In this document: positions 9,466 through 17,694 of the stretch, piece after piece
Numbering within the stretch: the stretch's first letter is position 1
Layout: each line of letters begins with the position of its first letter
Origin: CAZADS01 sp964483985
GTDB lineage: Bacteria; Pseudomonadota; Alphaproteobacteria; Thalassobaculales; Thalassobaculaceae
Direction: 5' to 3'
Assembly (NCBI GenBank): GCA_964483985.1
Contig: CAZADS010000060.1
Coordinates: forward strand, 29,569 to 93,568
Length of the DNA: 64,000 bases
The notes under the pieces: generated by a model
Databases searched by the model: none
What the model was told of the DNA's origin: nothing
Seen by the model: only the letters and a program-made list of their open reading frames with translations
Translations under genes and position numbers: made by a program

Positions 9466-10224
9466 CTACCATTTGGCATCCGGATAAGCTCGCGGCAAAA
9501 ATTGCATTTCCGCAAGGATAAAACCAAGGCATTCAGAATGAAGACCTTGGCGGCCTCGATGAATAGCCTCATTGTCTTTAGGTCGATCTAAAGTAGATTT
9601 TCTCAATACCTCATTAATTTCCTCATCCCAGTTTTTTTTTAGTTCCAACGAAGAAGGTCCTATACCAAATTTTTTCATTTCGATATCTATATCGTCTTCA
9701 TTAAAGAATTCGTTTGTATACCCCCAAATTTCGTCAAGAGCTTTTTGAGTCCTAGTATGGCTTTCGGAAGTCCCATCGCCCAATCGTATCAACCATTCGC
9801 CACTATGGCGTTGATGATATGCCACTTCCTTAACACCTTTTGCTGCTATCGCTTGGATTTGCTCGTTATTAGACCGCGTCAAACACATAAGTAGATGATA
9901 GTGATAACAATCATATAAAAATTGTCTAACAATCGTATAACCAAAATCTCTATTAGGCTGTTCTACTAAATTTAAGTTCCTCCAATAAAGAACATCTCTA
10001 AAATAGGCAAGTCTATCCGCATCTCTCCCTAATCCCTCGATTTGTCCAGCCAACTCCAGCCATAAAGTTGCTTGGCCGATTAAGTCTAATGCTATATTGC
10101 TAAGCGCAATATCTTCTTCAAGAATTGGGGCATGGCCACACCACTCCGATAACCTATGCCCTAAAATTAGAGGACTATCACCTAGCCGCAACAAATAATC
10201 AAAGAGTGCTAGGGGTGAAACCAT
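9466..10224 (-). CDS. paaC: Phenylacetyl-CoA epoxidase structural subunit PaaC
   Basis: Ferritin-like beta subunit that pairs with PaaA in the epoxidase; in characterised systems it is structural and lacks the di-iron centre. The 252-aa protein begins with the typical LFDYLLRLGDSPLILGHRLSEWCGHAP stretch (residues about 7-33, broken here only for description) and contains KEVAYHQRHSGEWLIRLGDG, a well known PaaC motif. Its ATG shares one base with the paaB stop (TAATG), a translational coupling sign. Confidence 0.94.
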   Translation of the reverse strand: MVSPLALFDYLLRLGDSPLILGHRLSEWCGHAPILEEDIALSNIALDLIGQATLWLELAGQIEGLGRDADRLAYFRDVLYWRNLNLVEQPNRDFGYTIVRQFLYDCYHYHLLMCLTRSNNEQIQAIAAKGVKEVAYHQRHSGEWLIRLGDGTSESHTRTQKALDEIWGYTNEFFNEDDIDIEMKKFGIGPSSLELKKNWDEEINEVLRKSTLDRPKDNEAIHRGRQGLHSECLGFILAEMQFLPRAYPDAKW

Positions 10225-10508
10225 TACAAATATTCCACGTCATCTGGGACATCGTAAAATGACGGATGTCGATATATTTTATTCTTTGCGGGATCAAACA
10301 TGGAGTCTATATCTTCTGGTTGAGACGCTATAATTTCAGATGATTTAACAACCCAAATACTCTCTCCTTCACCACGCCTGGTATAAACGTCTCGAGCATT
10401 TTGTAGTGCTAATTCAGGGTCAGAGGCATGCAATGATCCAACGTGCTTATGAGCTAAACCCTGTCTTGGTCTGACAAAAACTTCCCAAAGCGGCCATTCA
10501 TTAGTCAT
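10224..10508 (-). CDS. paaB: Phenylacetyl-CoA epoxidase subunit PaaB
   Basis: Small subunit (94 aa) that bridges PaaAC dimers in the epoxidase complex. It opens WPLWEVFVRPRQGLAHKHVGS, diagnostic for PaaB, and continues with the ALQNARDVYTRRGEG repeat of the family. GAGG lies 8 bases before the ATG. It is separated from paaA by 4 bases and overlaps paaC by one. Confidence 0.95.
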   Translation of the reverse strand: MTNEWPLWEVFVRPRQGLAHKHVGSLHASDPELALQNARDVYTRRGEGESIWVVKSSEIIASQPEDIDSMFDPAKNKIYRHPSFYDVPDDVEYL

Positions 10509-10512
10509 CCGA

Positions 10513-11481
10513 TTAACCTCGTCCTTCTTGCTTTCTCATGCGTTGCTTAGCTGCATAAGCCATTGCTGCTTCCCTCACCCAACGTCCGTTATTTTCTGCT
10601 TTTATCCGCGTAGAAATTCGTTCCTTATTACAAGGACCATCGCCAGCAATTACCCTATATAATTCGTCGAAATCAATTGGTCCAAAATTATAATGATTAT
10701 TTTGATCATCCCATTTCAATTTTGAATCTGGGATTTCAAGCCGAAGATAGTTCGCCTGCGGCACTGTCATGTCTACAAATTGCTGTCTCAATTCATCGTT
10801 CGACTTGCGTTTAATTTTCCATGCCATTCCTTTTGCAGAATTCGGGGATTGAGAATCATACGGCCCAAACATCATTAGCACAGGCCACCACCATCGATCC
10901 AACGCGTTTTGTGCCATTTCTCTCTGATCTGGCGTTCCATTACACAGACTACACATAATCTCGAATCCCTGACGTTGATGAAAGCTCTCCTCCCTACAAA
11001 TTCGTTCCATTGCTCTAGCGTATGGTCCATAAGAGCACCGACACAGCATAATTTGATAAATAATAGCAGCACCATCAACCAACCAACCGATGACACCTAT
11101 ATCTGCCCAGCTTAAAGATGGGTAATTAAAAATACTTGCGTATTTAGCAGCGCCTGAGTGAAGTGCCTCTGTCATTTTATCACGTGACGCTCCCAAAGTT
11201 TCAGCGGCACTGTAAAGATATAAACCGTGCCCAGCTTCATCCTGAATTTTAGCCAGAAGTTGAACCTTTCTTCGTAATGATGGAGCTCGAGTTAACCAAT
11301 TGCCTTCCGGTAGCATTCCAACAACTTCCGAATGGGCATGCTGGGAAATCTGACGAATTAAATTTTCACGATAAGCATCTGGCATCCAATCTTTCGGTTC
11401 TATCTTTACTTCGTCATCAATTTTTGATTGAAACAACACTTCGTCAGTTAATGATTCGGCTTTATTGGAAATCTCTTCCAC
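10513..11481 (-). CDS. paaA: Phenylacetyl-CoA epoxidase catalytic subunit PaaA
   Basis: Di-iron oxygenase subunit that makes ring-1,2-epoxyphenylacetyl-CoA with O2 and electrons from PaaE. The ferritin-like fold carries two ExxH iron motifs: Glu82/His85 in DEAGH and Glu165/His168 in [12 protein letters not shown]. Length 322 aa is typical. The start is GTG at 11481, supported by GGAG 8 bases upstream. First gene of paaABCDE; the promoter must lie in the 186-base gap shared with divergent paaI. Confidence 0.95.
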   Translation of the reverse strand: MEEISNKAESLTDEVLFQSKIDDEVKIEPKDWMPDAYRENLIRQISQHAHSEVVGMLPEGNWLTRAPSLRRKVQLLAKIQDEAGHGLYLYSAAETLGASRDKMTEALHSGAAKYASIFNYPSLSWADIGVIGWLVDGAAIIYQIMLCRCSYGPYARAMERICREESFHQRQGFEIMCSLCNGTPDQREMAQNALDRWWWPVLMMFGPYDSQSPNSAKGMAWKIKRKSNDELRQQFVDMTVPQANYLRLEIPDSKLKWDDQNNHYNFGPIDFDELYRVIAGDGPCNKERISTRIKAENNGRWVREAAMAYAAKQRMRKQEGRG

Positions 11482-11667
11482 CGCCTTTTCTCCTACGTCT
11501 TTTCAGATATTCATTCAATAGCATCAACCGCGTTATTTATTATCCAGATCTTACACCAATTGGGGTTATTTCTTGGAAACTATTTTGGTAGCTATGATTT
11601 ATAAAAAACTGTTATTTGTTAGCCTTAAATTCGTTAAACTAAGATCTAACTGGAAATATGAAATTTT
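11482..11667. promoter_or_regulatory. Divergent control region paaA / paaI
   Basis: 186 A+T-rich bases between divergent paaA and paaI start codons. It must carry both promoters. I could not pick a convincing -35/-10 pair or an operator palindrome, and no paaR, paaX or other paa regulator is nearby. Confidence 0.35.
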
Positions 11668-12102
11668 ATGTCAAACCTTGATCAAGTTTCTCTCTCCCGT
11701 AAAATTGCAGAAGCAATATTAAAAAAAGATTTAGCAACTACCAAACTTGGAATAACGGTTGATTCAATAGATCCAGGAAAATCAACTTTATCAATGCCGG
11801 TTCGTCCTGAAATGATCAATGGCCAAAATAATTGCCATGGAGGATATATATTTATTTTAGCTGATTCGGCTTGCGCTTTTGCATCAAATTCCCGAAATAT
11901 TAATATGATACTTCAATCGAGCACAATTAACTATATCAATTCGGCAGGAATTGGAGACCGGCTGACCGCTGTAGCAAAAGAATCTGTGTTAAAGGGACGA
12001 TCAGGTATCATTGATGTCGAGGTCAAAAATCATGAAGGAACACTCATAGCTCTGTTTCGCGGGTTAGTGCGGGTTATTCCCGGCAGTACCATAGAACAGT
12101 AA
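11668..12102 (+). CDS. paaI: Hotdog-fold hydroxyphenylacetyl-CoA thioesterase PaaI
   Basis: Hotdog thioesterase (144 aa) that in the phenylacetate pathway rescues CoA from dead-end ring-hydroxylated or epoxide-derived CoA esters. The catalytic loop reads CHGGYIFILADSACAFASNS at residues 56-75, with His57, Gly58-Gly59 and Asp66 in the usual places. Divergent from paaA and the only stand-alone thioesterase next to paaABCDE, which supports the PaaI name over a generic hotdog protein. The next gene starts 29 bases downstream. Confidence 0.88.
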   Translation: MSNLDQVSLSRKIAEAILKKDLATTKLGITVDSIDPGKSTLSMPVRPEMINGQNNCHGGYIFILADSACAFASNSRNINMILQSSTINYINSAGIGDRLTAVAKESVLKGRSGIIDVEVKNHEGTLIALFRGLVRVIPGSTIEQ

Positions 12103-12131
12103 CCAATGATTAATTAGGGAAATAAACTAAT

Positions 12132-12875
12132 ATGCCGGATCAAAGAGGCTGGAAGTTAAAAATAGGCGCGGTTGTACCGTCTACAAATACCATTGTTCAA
12201 CCAGATTTCGACGACCTTCGCCCCAATGGTGTTACCAATCATATAGCCCGTATTTCTATTCCTAATATGTCCATAAGATCCGATGATGACTTTGATAGAA
12301 TGGTCCGATTGAGTGAAGATGATTTAATTGCTTCCGTAGACCGTGTAATGACTGCAGAACCCAATATACTGATTGTAGGAATGTCTTCATTGATTGTTTG
12401 GGACGGTTACGAAGCATCCCTTCGAAGGCGAGAAATGTTAGAAAAACGAACAGGTATAGGAATAACGGGAGGATCGTTTGCTGTCGCGGACGCATTGCAA
12501 AAACTCAAAGTCAAAAAAATTGCGATTTTGTCCCCGTACATGCCTATTGCGGACAGACATATAGGGAAGTTTTTTTCAGACATAGGTTATGAAGTCGTCA
12601 ATTTTATTGGATTAAAATGTTCTAGCCCAGTATCCATTTCCCATGTGACACAAACAGAAATACATCAAGCTTTAAACCAAATTGATGGACCAAATATAGA
12701 AGCAATAATTCAATTCGGCACCAACTTACATTTCATGGAGCAAGCTGACATTGAAGAACAAAAAAGAAAAAAGCCTGTACTAGCTATAAATTCTATAAGT
12801 TACTGGCACGCACTGCGGATGTATGGCCTAACTGATAAGTTCGAAAGTTATGGTTCAGTTTTAAGGGACTTTTAA
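12132..12875 (+). CDS. Maleate isomerase / arylmalonate decarboxylase-like protein lacking the catalytic Cys
   Basis: 247-aa member of the Asp/Glu racemase superfamily, closest in layout to arylmalonate decarboxylase and maleate isomerase: IGAVVPSTNTIVQPDF at the N-terminus, GMSSLIVWDGYEASL (residues 83-97) where the decarboxylase has its dioxyanion pocket, and AILSPYMP in the middle. Family enzymes use a Cys near residue 190; here the aligned motif is IIQFGTNL with Phe195. The only Cys in the protein is Cys163, in GLKCSSP, too early to be that residue. The gene follows paaI in the same direction by 29 bases, so cotranscription is likely. The reaction is unknown. Confidence 0.7.
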   Translation: MPDQRGWKLKIGAVVPSTNTIVQPDFDDLRPNGVTNHIARISIPNMSIRSDDDFDRMVRLSEDDLIASVDRVMTAEPNILIVGMSSLIVWDGYEASLRRREMLEKRTGIGITGGSFAVADALQKLKVKKIAILSPYMPIADRHIGKFFSDIGYEVVNFIGLKCSSPVSISHVTQTEIHQALNQIDGPNIEAIIQFGTNLHFMEQADIEEQKRKKPVLAINSISYWHALRMYGLTDKFESYGSVLRDF

Positions 12876-12925
12876 TTTCCAATGTCCGAAACCATAGGTT
12901 TGTCTCAACTATATCATTGTTATAT

Positions 12926-13402
12926 TTAGTTTATATAAAGAGCTATTGATTCTGCCACACAAGCAGGTTTCTGCTCTCCTTCAATTTCTATTACGGTCTG
13001 GAACATAACCTTAACTGTCTTTTCGTTAGATCGTTCGGCACTTCGAAGGCTAATCCGCCCACGAACGCGTTTCCCTACTATTACGGGAGCCATAAATCTT
13101 ACTTTATCTAACCCGTAATTTATGCCTGCAGATCTAGGACGGTAATCTATGATATCAGCGATAAAACTAGGAACCAGGGATAACGTAAGATGTCCATGTG
13201 CTATCGGAGCTCCATAGGGCGATTCCTTAACCGCCCTGTCTACATCGACATGTATCCATTGGTGATCGCCGGTTGCATCAGCAAACATATCGACCTGTTT
13301 TTGTTCTACCTTATACCAATCACTCACGCCTAGCTCATTACCAACTTCTAATCTCAATTCGTCAAATGTTTCAAATATTCGTATTTTTGAGTTTTTATTC
13401 AT
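12926..13402 (-). CDS. MaoC-family (R)-hydratase
   Basis: Single-hotdog MaoC/NodN-type hydratase (158 aa) that adds water to a 2-enoyl-CoA to give the (R)-3-hydroxyacyl-CoA. Catalytic pair Asp46 and His51 is seen in ATGDHQWIHVD, followed by YGAPIAHGHLTLSLVPSF, the substrate-binding overhang of the family. It starts within the last 4 bases of the upstream MDR reductase gene, so the pair is coupled. Proximity to paa genes makes a role in the ring-opened CoA pathway possible but unproven. Confidence 0.85.
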   Translation of the reverse strand: MNKNSKIRIFETFDELRLEVGNELGVSDWYKVEQKQVDMFADATGDHQWIHVDVDRAVKESPYGAPIAHGHLTLSLVPSFIADIIDYRPRSAGINYGLDKVRFMAPVIVGKRVRGRISLRSAERSNEKTVKVMFQTVIEIEGEQKPACVAESIALYIN

Positions 13403-14430
13403 TTGGTTGGATCCTCTGAAACTTGTACGATTAGTTTGCCAAAATTTTTTCCTGTTAAAAGCCCGATAAAAGCTTCTGGGCCATTTTCTAACCCCTCCAC
13501 AATATCTTCCTTATATCGAACGTCGCCTTTTTTTATCCAACCACTAACATCGTTTTGAAAATCTGAAAATCGGGCCCACCGATCTAAAATAATAAACCCC
13601 TGAACTTTTAATCGATTTGTGAGTATGGAACGCATCAATTTAGGTAAGGCATTAGGGCCAGGGAAATCCCCTAAATGACTGTATCTTGATATTAATCCGC
13701 AAACAGGTACCCTCGCAAACGGATTTAAAATAGGAAGAATAGCGTCGAAAACTTTACCACCGACATTTTCAAAATAAACATCGATCCCGTCCGGACATGC
13801 GGCAATTAGTTCATCCATTAGGGTATCACTCCGATGATTGAGACAGGCATCAAACCCTAAATCTTCCGTCGCATACCTACATTTTTCCGCTGTACCTGCT
13901 ATCCCCACCGCACGGCATCCCTTCAACTTGGCAAGTTGTCCTGCAAGCGACCCTACAGCACCCGATGCAGCAGAAACTACTACGGTCTCTCCGTCCTTTG
14001 GTTCTCCAATGTCCAATAAACCCACGTAAGCTGTCATGCCCGGCATTCCAAGAATACCAATTGAAGTCGATATCGGTGACAACGTTGGATCTAATTTTCT
14101 CACTCCCCGACCATCGTTAATGATGTAACTTTGCCAACCGAACATGCCAGTTACGAGGTCATTAGGTTGAAACCGCGAGTTATTTGATTCCATAACTTCC
14201 GCCACGGCAGCTGCTCCCATGACTTCCCCAATTTTAACTGGAGGAGCGTAGGATTTGGTGTCGTCCATGCGACCCCGCATATACGGGTCCAACGAATGAT
14301 AAATAATGCGACATAAAATCTCTCCGTCCCCTAACGTTGGAAGTTCAACCTGAGTCATGTGAAAGTCACTTAGTTTCGGCTCCCCAACTGGGCGGGCGGC
14401 CAATTGTATTTGGGTACTGATAATTGTCAT
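13399..14430 (-). CDS. Zinc-independent MDR NADP-dependent oxidoreductase (CurA/LTB4DH type)
   Basis: Medium-chain reductase of the leukotriene B4 12-hydroxydehydrogenase/CurA group (343 aa), which reduces alpha,beta-double bonds of enones using NADPH. Seen: YHSLDPYMRGRMDD near residue 50, nucleotide site SAASGAVGSLAGQLAKL around residue 155, and VYFENVGGKVFDAIL, all typical. No structural or catalytic zinc cysteines. GGGAGT lies upstream of the ATG. It overlaps the MaoC gene by 4 bases; a hydratase plus enone reductase pair suggests shared handling of unsaturated intermediates. Confidence 0.87.
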   Translation of the reverse strand: MTIISTQIQLAARPVGEPKLSDFHMTQVELPTLGDGEILCRIIYHSLDPYMRGRMDDTKSYAPPVKIGEVMGAAAVAEVMESNNSRFQPNDLVTGMFGWQSYIINDGRGVRKLDPTLSPISTSIGILGMPGMTAYVGLLDIGEPKDGETVVVSAASGAVGSLAGQLAKLKGCRAVGIAGTAEKCRYATEDLGFDACLNHRSDTLMDELIAACPDGIDVYFENVGGKVFDAILPILNPFARVPVCGLISRYSHLGDFPGPNALPKLMRSILTNRLKVQGFIILDRWARFSDFQNDVSGWIKKGDVRYKEDIVEGLENGPEAFIGLLTGKNFGKLIVQVSEDPTK

Positions 14431-14485
14431 AAATCACTCCCTACAACGACATAGTATTTCTTCTGGTTAAGGTTAATCCGTTTAC

Positions 14486-15190
14486 TTAACCTTTACCGGT
14501 AACAGGAATTATCGCTCCGTTTATACCTCGGGAATGGTCGGATATTAAAAAAAGCATAACATCAGCAATTTCATCTGCTGAAACCCATCCAATGGGATCA
14601 GTATCAGGCATAGCTGACCTATTTTCTGGTGTATCTATAACGCTTGGCGCAACCGCATTGACACGGATACCAGTTTGCTTAACTTCACCTGCCAAGCTTT
14701 CAGTAAATCGCATTACCATGGATTTTGAACTGGCGTAAGCCGACACGCCCGGTGGTCCTTTTGAAGCCGCTGTGGCCGCCGTAAGAACCATTGATCCTCG
14801 ACCCTGTTTTTTCATGGGATTCAATATGGCTTGGCTAATATGAAATGTAGTTTTCATATTTAAATCCACCATTTTTTCCCACGTGAGATATGAATCTTCA
14901 TCGACTAAGGAATAGGCGAATCCACCCACCGTTGAGATTAAGCCGTCTATTTCCCCAAATTTTTCTTGTCCCTTGTCAACAAATTCACGACAGGAATTAG
15001 CTTGCGAAAGGTCGATATCCGGAAATAAAGCTACGTTATTACTTTCTTGAAACAAATTTTCAAGTTGATTTCCAAACCAGTCGGTAACGATTATCCGCGC
15101 CCCGTAACTTAGAGCCCTTTCGGCAACCACTCTACCTAAGTTTCCAGCAGCGCCAGTAATTAATATTACTTTATTTTCAATACTTTGCAT
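14486..15190 (-). CDS. SDR-family oxidoreductase
   Basis: Classical short-chain dehydrogenase (234 aa). The cofactor motif is TGAAGNLG (residues about 12-19), the active site Ser lies in LTAATAASKG and the Tyr-Lys pair in YASSK. An Asp after the second strand (VTDWFG) suggests NAD(H) preference. It closes the minus-strand set with the MDR reductase and MaoC gene (55-base gap) and is divergent from the cyclase-family hydrolase. Substrate unknown. Confidence 0.86.
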   Translation of the reverse strand: MQSIENKVILITGAAGNLGRVVAERALSYGARIIVTDWFGNQLENLFQESNNVALFPDIDLSQANSCREFVDKGQEKFGEIDGLISTVGGFAYSLVDEDSYLTWEKMVDLNMKTTFHISQAILNPMKKQGRGSMVLTAATAASKGPPGVSAYASSKSMVMRFTESLAGEVKQTGIRVNAVAPSVIDTPENRSAMPDTDPIGWVSADEIADVMLFLISDHSRGINGAIIPVTGKG

Positions 15191-15309
15191 AATGTTTCTT
15201 TCATAAACAATGAATAATAAATGAATTCATATACATAAATTTACTTTCAATTTATTATTTAAGATACAAATATACCGGCTAGCCATTAGATAGTGATCGG
15301 GATAATATT

Positions 15310-15999
15310 ATGAAACTGATAGACCTCAGTCGCGAAATACATCATCGGACACCAGCGCATCCTTCCCATCCTCCGGTTATAATGACGGTTTGGAATGACC
15401 ATAATGAAGTAAAACAGGCTGGGAAAACAACATTCACCTCAAAATCCTTAACCCTCTCCTTAAGCGATCACTCAGCAACTCACGTAGATGCTCCATGTCA
15501 TTTTAATCCATCAGCTGACGCACCGTCTATCGATCAAGTACCATTGGAGAACTTTTTCACAGAAGCCATATGTCTCGATTTATCCGATGTTCCATTAAAG
15601 CACGAAATTACTATTCAAGAAATGGAAGAAGCGCTTAAAAGGTCGGGACAGCAGATACAGGAACGGGATACGGTTTTATTATACATGGCGGTTAATGAAC
15701 GACTTTTCGGGACCCCTGGCTATCTGCATGACTTTCCCGGTCTGCACGTTGATGCAGTCCATTGGCTGGCCGATAAAGGTATCATTATGTTTGGTGTAGA
15801 AGCCATAAGTCCCGCACCAGAAGGAGAAGCTAACTTCAAAGCACATTTAGCTTGCGCTGAAAGAGGCATAACGCATATGGAGTGTCTCACTAATCTTGAT
15901 CAACTGCTAGACAAAGGACGTTTTCGCTTTATCGGATTCCCATTGAGGATTAAAGGTGGAACAGGAAGCCCTATTAGAGCTGTAGCAATGATTGAGTGA
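15310..15999 (+). CDS. Cyclase-family (kynurenine formamidase-like) metal hydrolase
   Basis: Member of the cyclase family PF04199 (229 aa), which includes bacterial kynurenine formamidase and isatin hydrolase. The metal site is HSATHVDAPCHF at residues 54-65, giving His54, His58, Asp60 and His64. A second conserved block, GVEAISPAPEGEANFKAH, provides the remaining active-site His/Glu region. GGGA precedes the ATG by 9 bases. It ends 9 bases from the end of convergent hyuB. Amide or lactam ring opening is likely; the tryptophan pathway genes that would make it KynB are absent here. Confidence 0.82.
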   Translation: MKLIDLSREIHHRTPAHPSHPPVIMTVWNDHNEVKQAGKTTFTSKSLTLSLSDHSATHVDAPCHFNPSADAPSIDQVPLENFFTEAICLDLSDVPLKHEITIQEMEEALKRSGQQIQERDTVLLYMAVNERLFGTPGYLHDFPGLHVDAVHWLADKGIIMFGVEAISPAPEGEANFKAHLACAERGITHMECLTNLDQLLDKGRFRFIGFPLRIKGGTGSPIRAVAMIE

Positions 16000-16008
16000 A
16001 GACAACAA

Positions 16009-17679
16009 TCATAAATCATCAATACCATATATTGTTTTAGCTTGCTCAACACTGACTAAGCCATTTTTCACGTCATTAGCGATACTTTCCCTCTTTCTAT
16101 TCTTAGGATTACCTAAACCCCCTCCGCCAGGCATTTCGATTACCACACAATCGCCCCTTGGAATACTTTGTCGACCTTTACCTTTTAACTCCTTTCCGGA
16201 TTTTAGAAATATACGTCCAGTAATGCCATTGCATCCTCCGTTTCTACCTCGCGGTGGAAAAATCACCCTGTCAAACATTGTGTTTATGGCAAATGGGGCA
16301 TCTTGAGCATGCGCTATTTCCATAACTTGCCCTACACCACCCCGGTAAGTACCTGGGCCACCGCTATCCTTACGATACTCTTTCTTCCAAAAGATTAGGG
16401 GCGCAATGGTCTCGTTTACCTCGATTGGTGTATTTCGAACGCCAGATGGGAACGCTGTGGCACTTAAACCATCTTTAGCGGGCCTAGCACCTGTTCCACC
16501 GGAATGAAATGTATTCATAGCAAATGGTGTAGCGCCACCATAATCTTCCTCTGTTAATCCGTGGCCTCCTAGTAAAACGGGGTTCCAAAGACATGAAGTT
16601 CCTTCTGCTGGAACACGTTCTGGAATAATCTGATTCAAACAACCAATCACTACGTCTGGAAGCATTTGGCCAATAACATGTCGGGCAGTAACGGCAGCAG
16701 GATGTGGTGCGTTTAAAATACAACCCAACGGAGCTTTAATTTGGACTGGAGCTAATGAGCCGGCATTATTCGGGATTTGGGATCCTATTATACAACGTAT
16801 TCCAAAGCTAGCATAAGCTTGGGTATACGTAACAGGCACATTTATTCCAAAAGTTGAAGCCGGAGAAGTCCCAGTAAAATCCAATTCTATACCTTCCGAA
16901 CCAATAGTCATTTCGCAAACTAGATCAATCGACCGCTCATAACCGTCTATCCGCATGCTGTTTTTAAATTTCCCAAAGGGAAGCTTTTTTATTTCTTTAA
17001 GCATTCCTTTGTTAGAGGCCTCAATAATATGACGCCCAAGATTTTTCAGTGACGTTAATTTAAATTCTTTCATCATGTCTATTAAACGAATTCCACCCAC
17101 CTGATTGCAAGCAGCTAAGGAATATAAATCACCTTCAACTTCTAACGGATTCCGAACATTTGCTCGAATAATTCCAAATAATGGTTCAGAAAACTTACCT
17201 CTTTTAGCCATTGGCATAATTGGTATATTCAAACCTTCTTCATAAACTTGTCGACCATCTGGTCCAAAACCTCTTCCTCCAACATCAACTACGTGTGTTG
17301 TGCTTGCAAAAAGTGCCACTATGTTTCCATTCAAGAAAGTCGGGGTGACCACTGTAAAGTCATTGAGGTGTCCGGTTCCTTTCCAAGGATCATTAGTGAC
17401 ATACACGTCCCCTTCTTCCATTATTTCGAGAGGAAATATTTCGAGGAATGAACCAACTGAAGCGGCCATAGCATTAACATGTCCTGGAGTACCAGTTACG
17501 GCTTGCGCTAACATTCGCCCCAAGGGATCAAAGACACCAGCCGAAATATCACCAGCTTCACGAGCGGCAGTGGAGAATGCCGTTCGGACCAACACCTGTG
17601 CCTGTTCTTCCACAACTGACAATAAGCGATTCCATTGTATTTGCATGTTTATTTGGTCTATAGCGCCAACATTTCGCAT
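16009..17679 (-). CDS. hyuB: Hydantoinase B / oxoprolinase family subunit
   Basis: Large partner of HyuA (556 aa). The family hydrolyses cyclic amides such as N-methylhydantoin or 5-oxoproline with ATP, and related pairs carboxylate ketones. Typical stretches: NDPWKGTGHLNDFTVVTP near residue 95, SGGTGARPAKDGLSATAFPSG around residue 390 and a glycine-rich end PGGGGLGNP. GGAGGTG sits before the ATG. It lies 15 bases after hyuA and shares its transcript. The symbol denotes the family only; acetophenone carboxylase or acetone carboxylase-like activity is also possible. Confidence 0.86.
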   Translation of the reverse strand: MRNVGAIDQINMQIQWNRLLSVVEEQAQVLVRTAFSTAAREAGDISAGVFDPLGRMLAQAVTGTPGHVNAMAASVGSFLEIFPLEIMEEGDVYVTNDPWKGTGHLNDFTVVTPTFLNGNIVALFASTTHVVDVGGRGFGPDGRQVYEEGLNIPIMPMAKRGKFSEPLFGIIRANVRNPLEVEGDLYSLAACNQVGGIRLIDMMKEFKLTSLKNLGRHIIEASNKGMLKEIKKLPFGKFKNSMRIDGYERSIDLVCEMTIGSEGIELDFTGTSPASTFGINVPVTYTQAYASFGIRCIIGSQIPNNAGSLAPVQIKAPLGCILNAPHPAAVTARHVIGQMLPDVVIGCLNQIIPERVPAEGTSCLWNPVLLGGHGLTEEDYGGATPFAMNTFHSGGTGARPAKDGLSATAFPSGVRNTPIEVNETIAPLIFWKKEYRKDSGGPGTYRGGVGQVMEIAHAQDAPFAINTMFDRVIFPPRGRNGGCNGITGRIFLKSGKELKGKGRQSIPRGDCVVIEMPGGGGLGNPKNRKRESIANDVKNGLVSVEQAKTIYGIDDL

Positions 17680-17694
17680 ACTGCACCTCCAAAT

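Noticed and set aside
15310..15999. Kynurenine formamidase KynB
   Set aside because: The metal motif fits the whole cyclase family and no kynurenine pathway gene is present.
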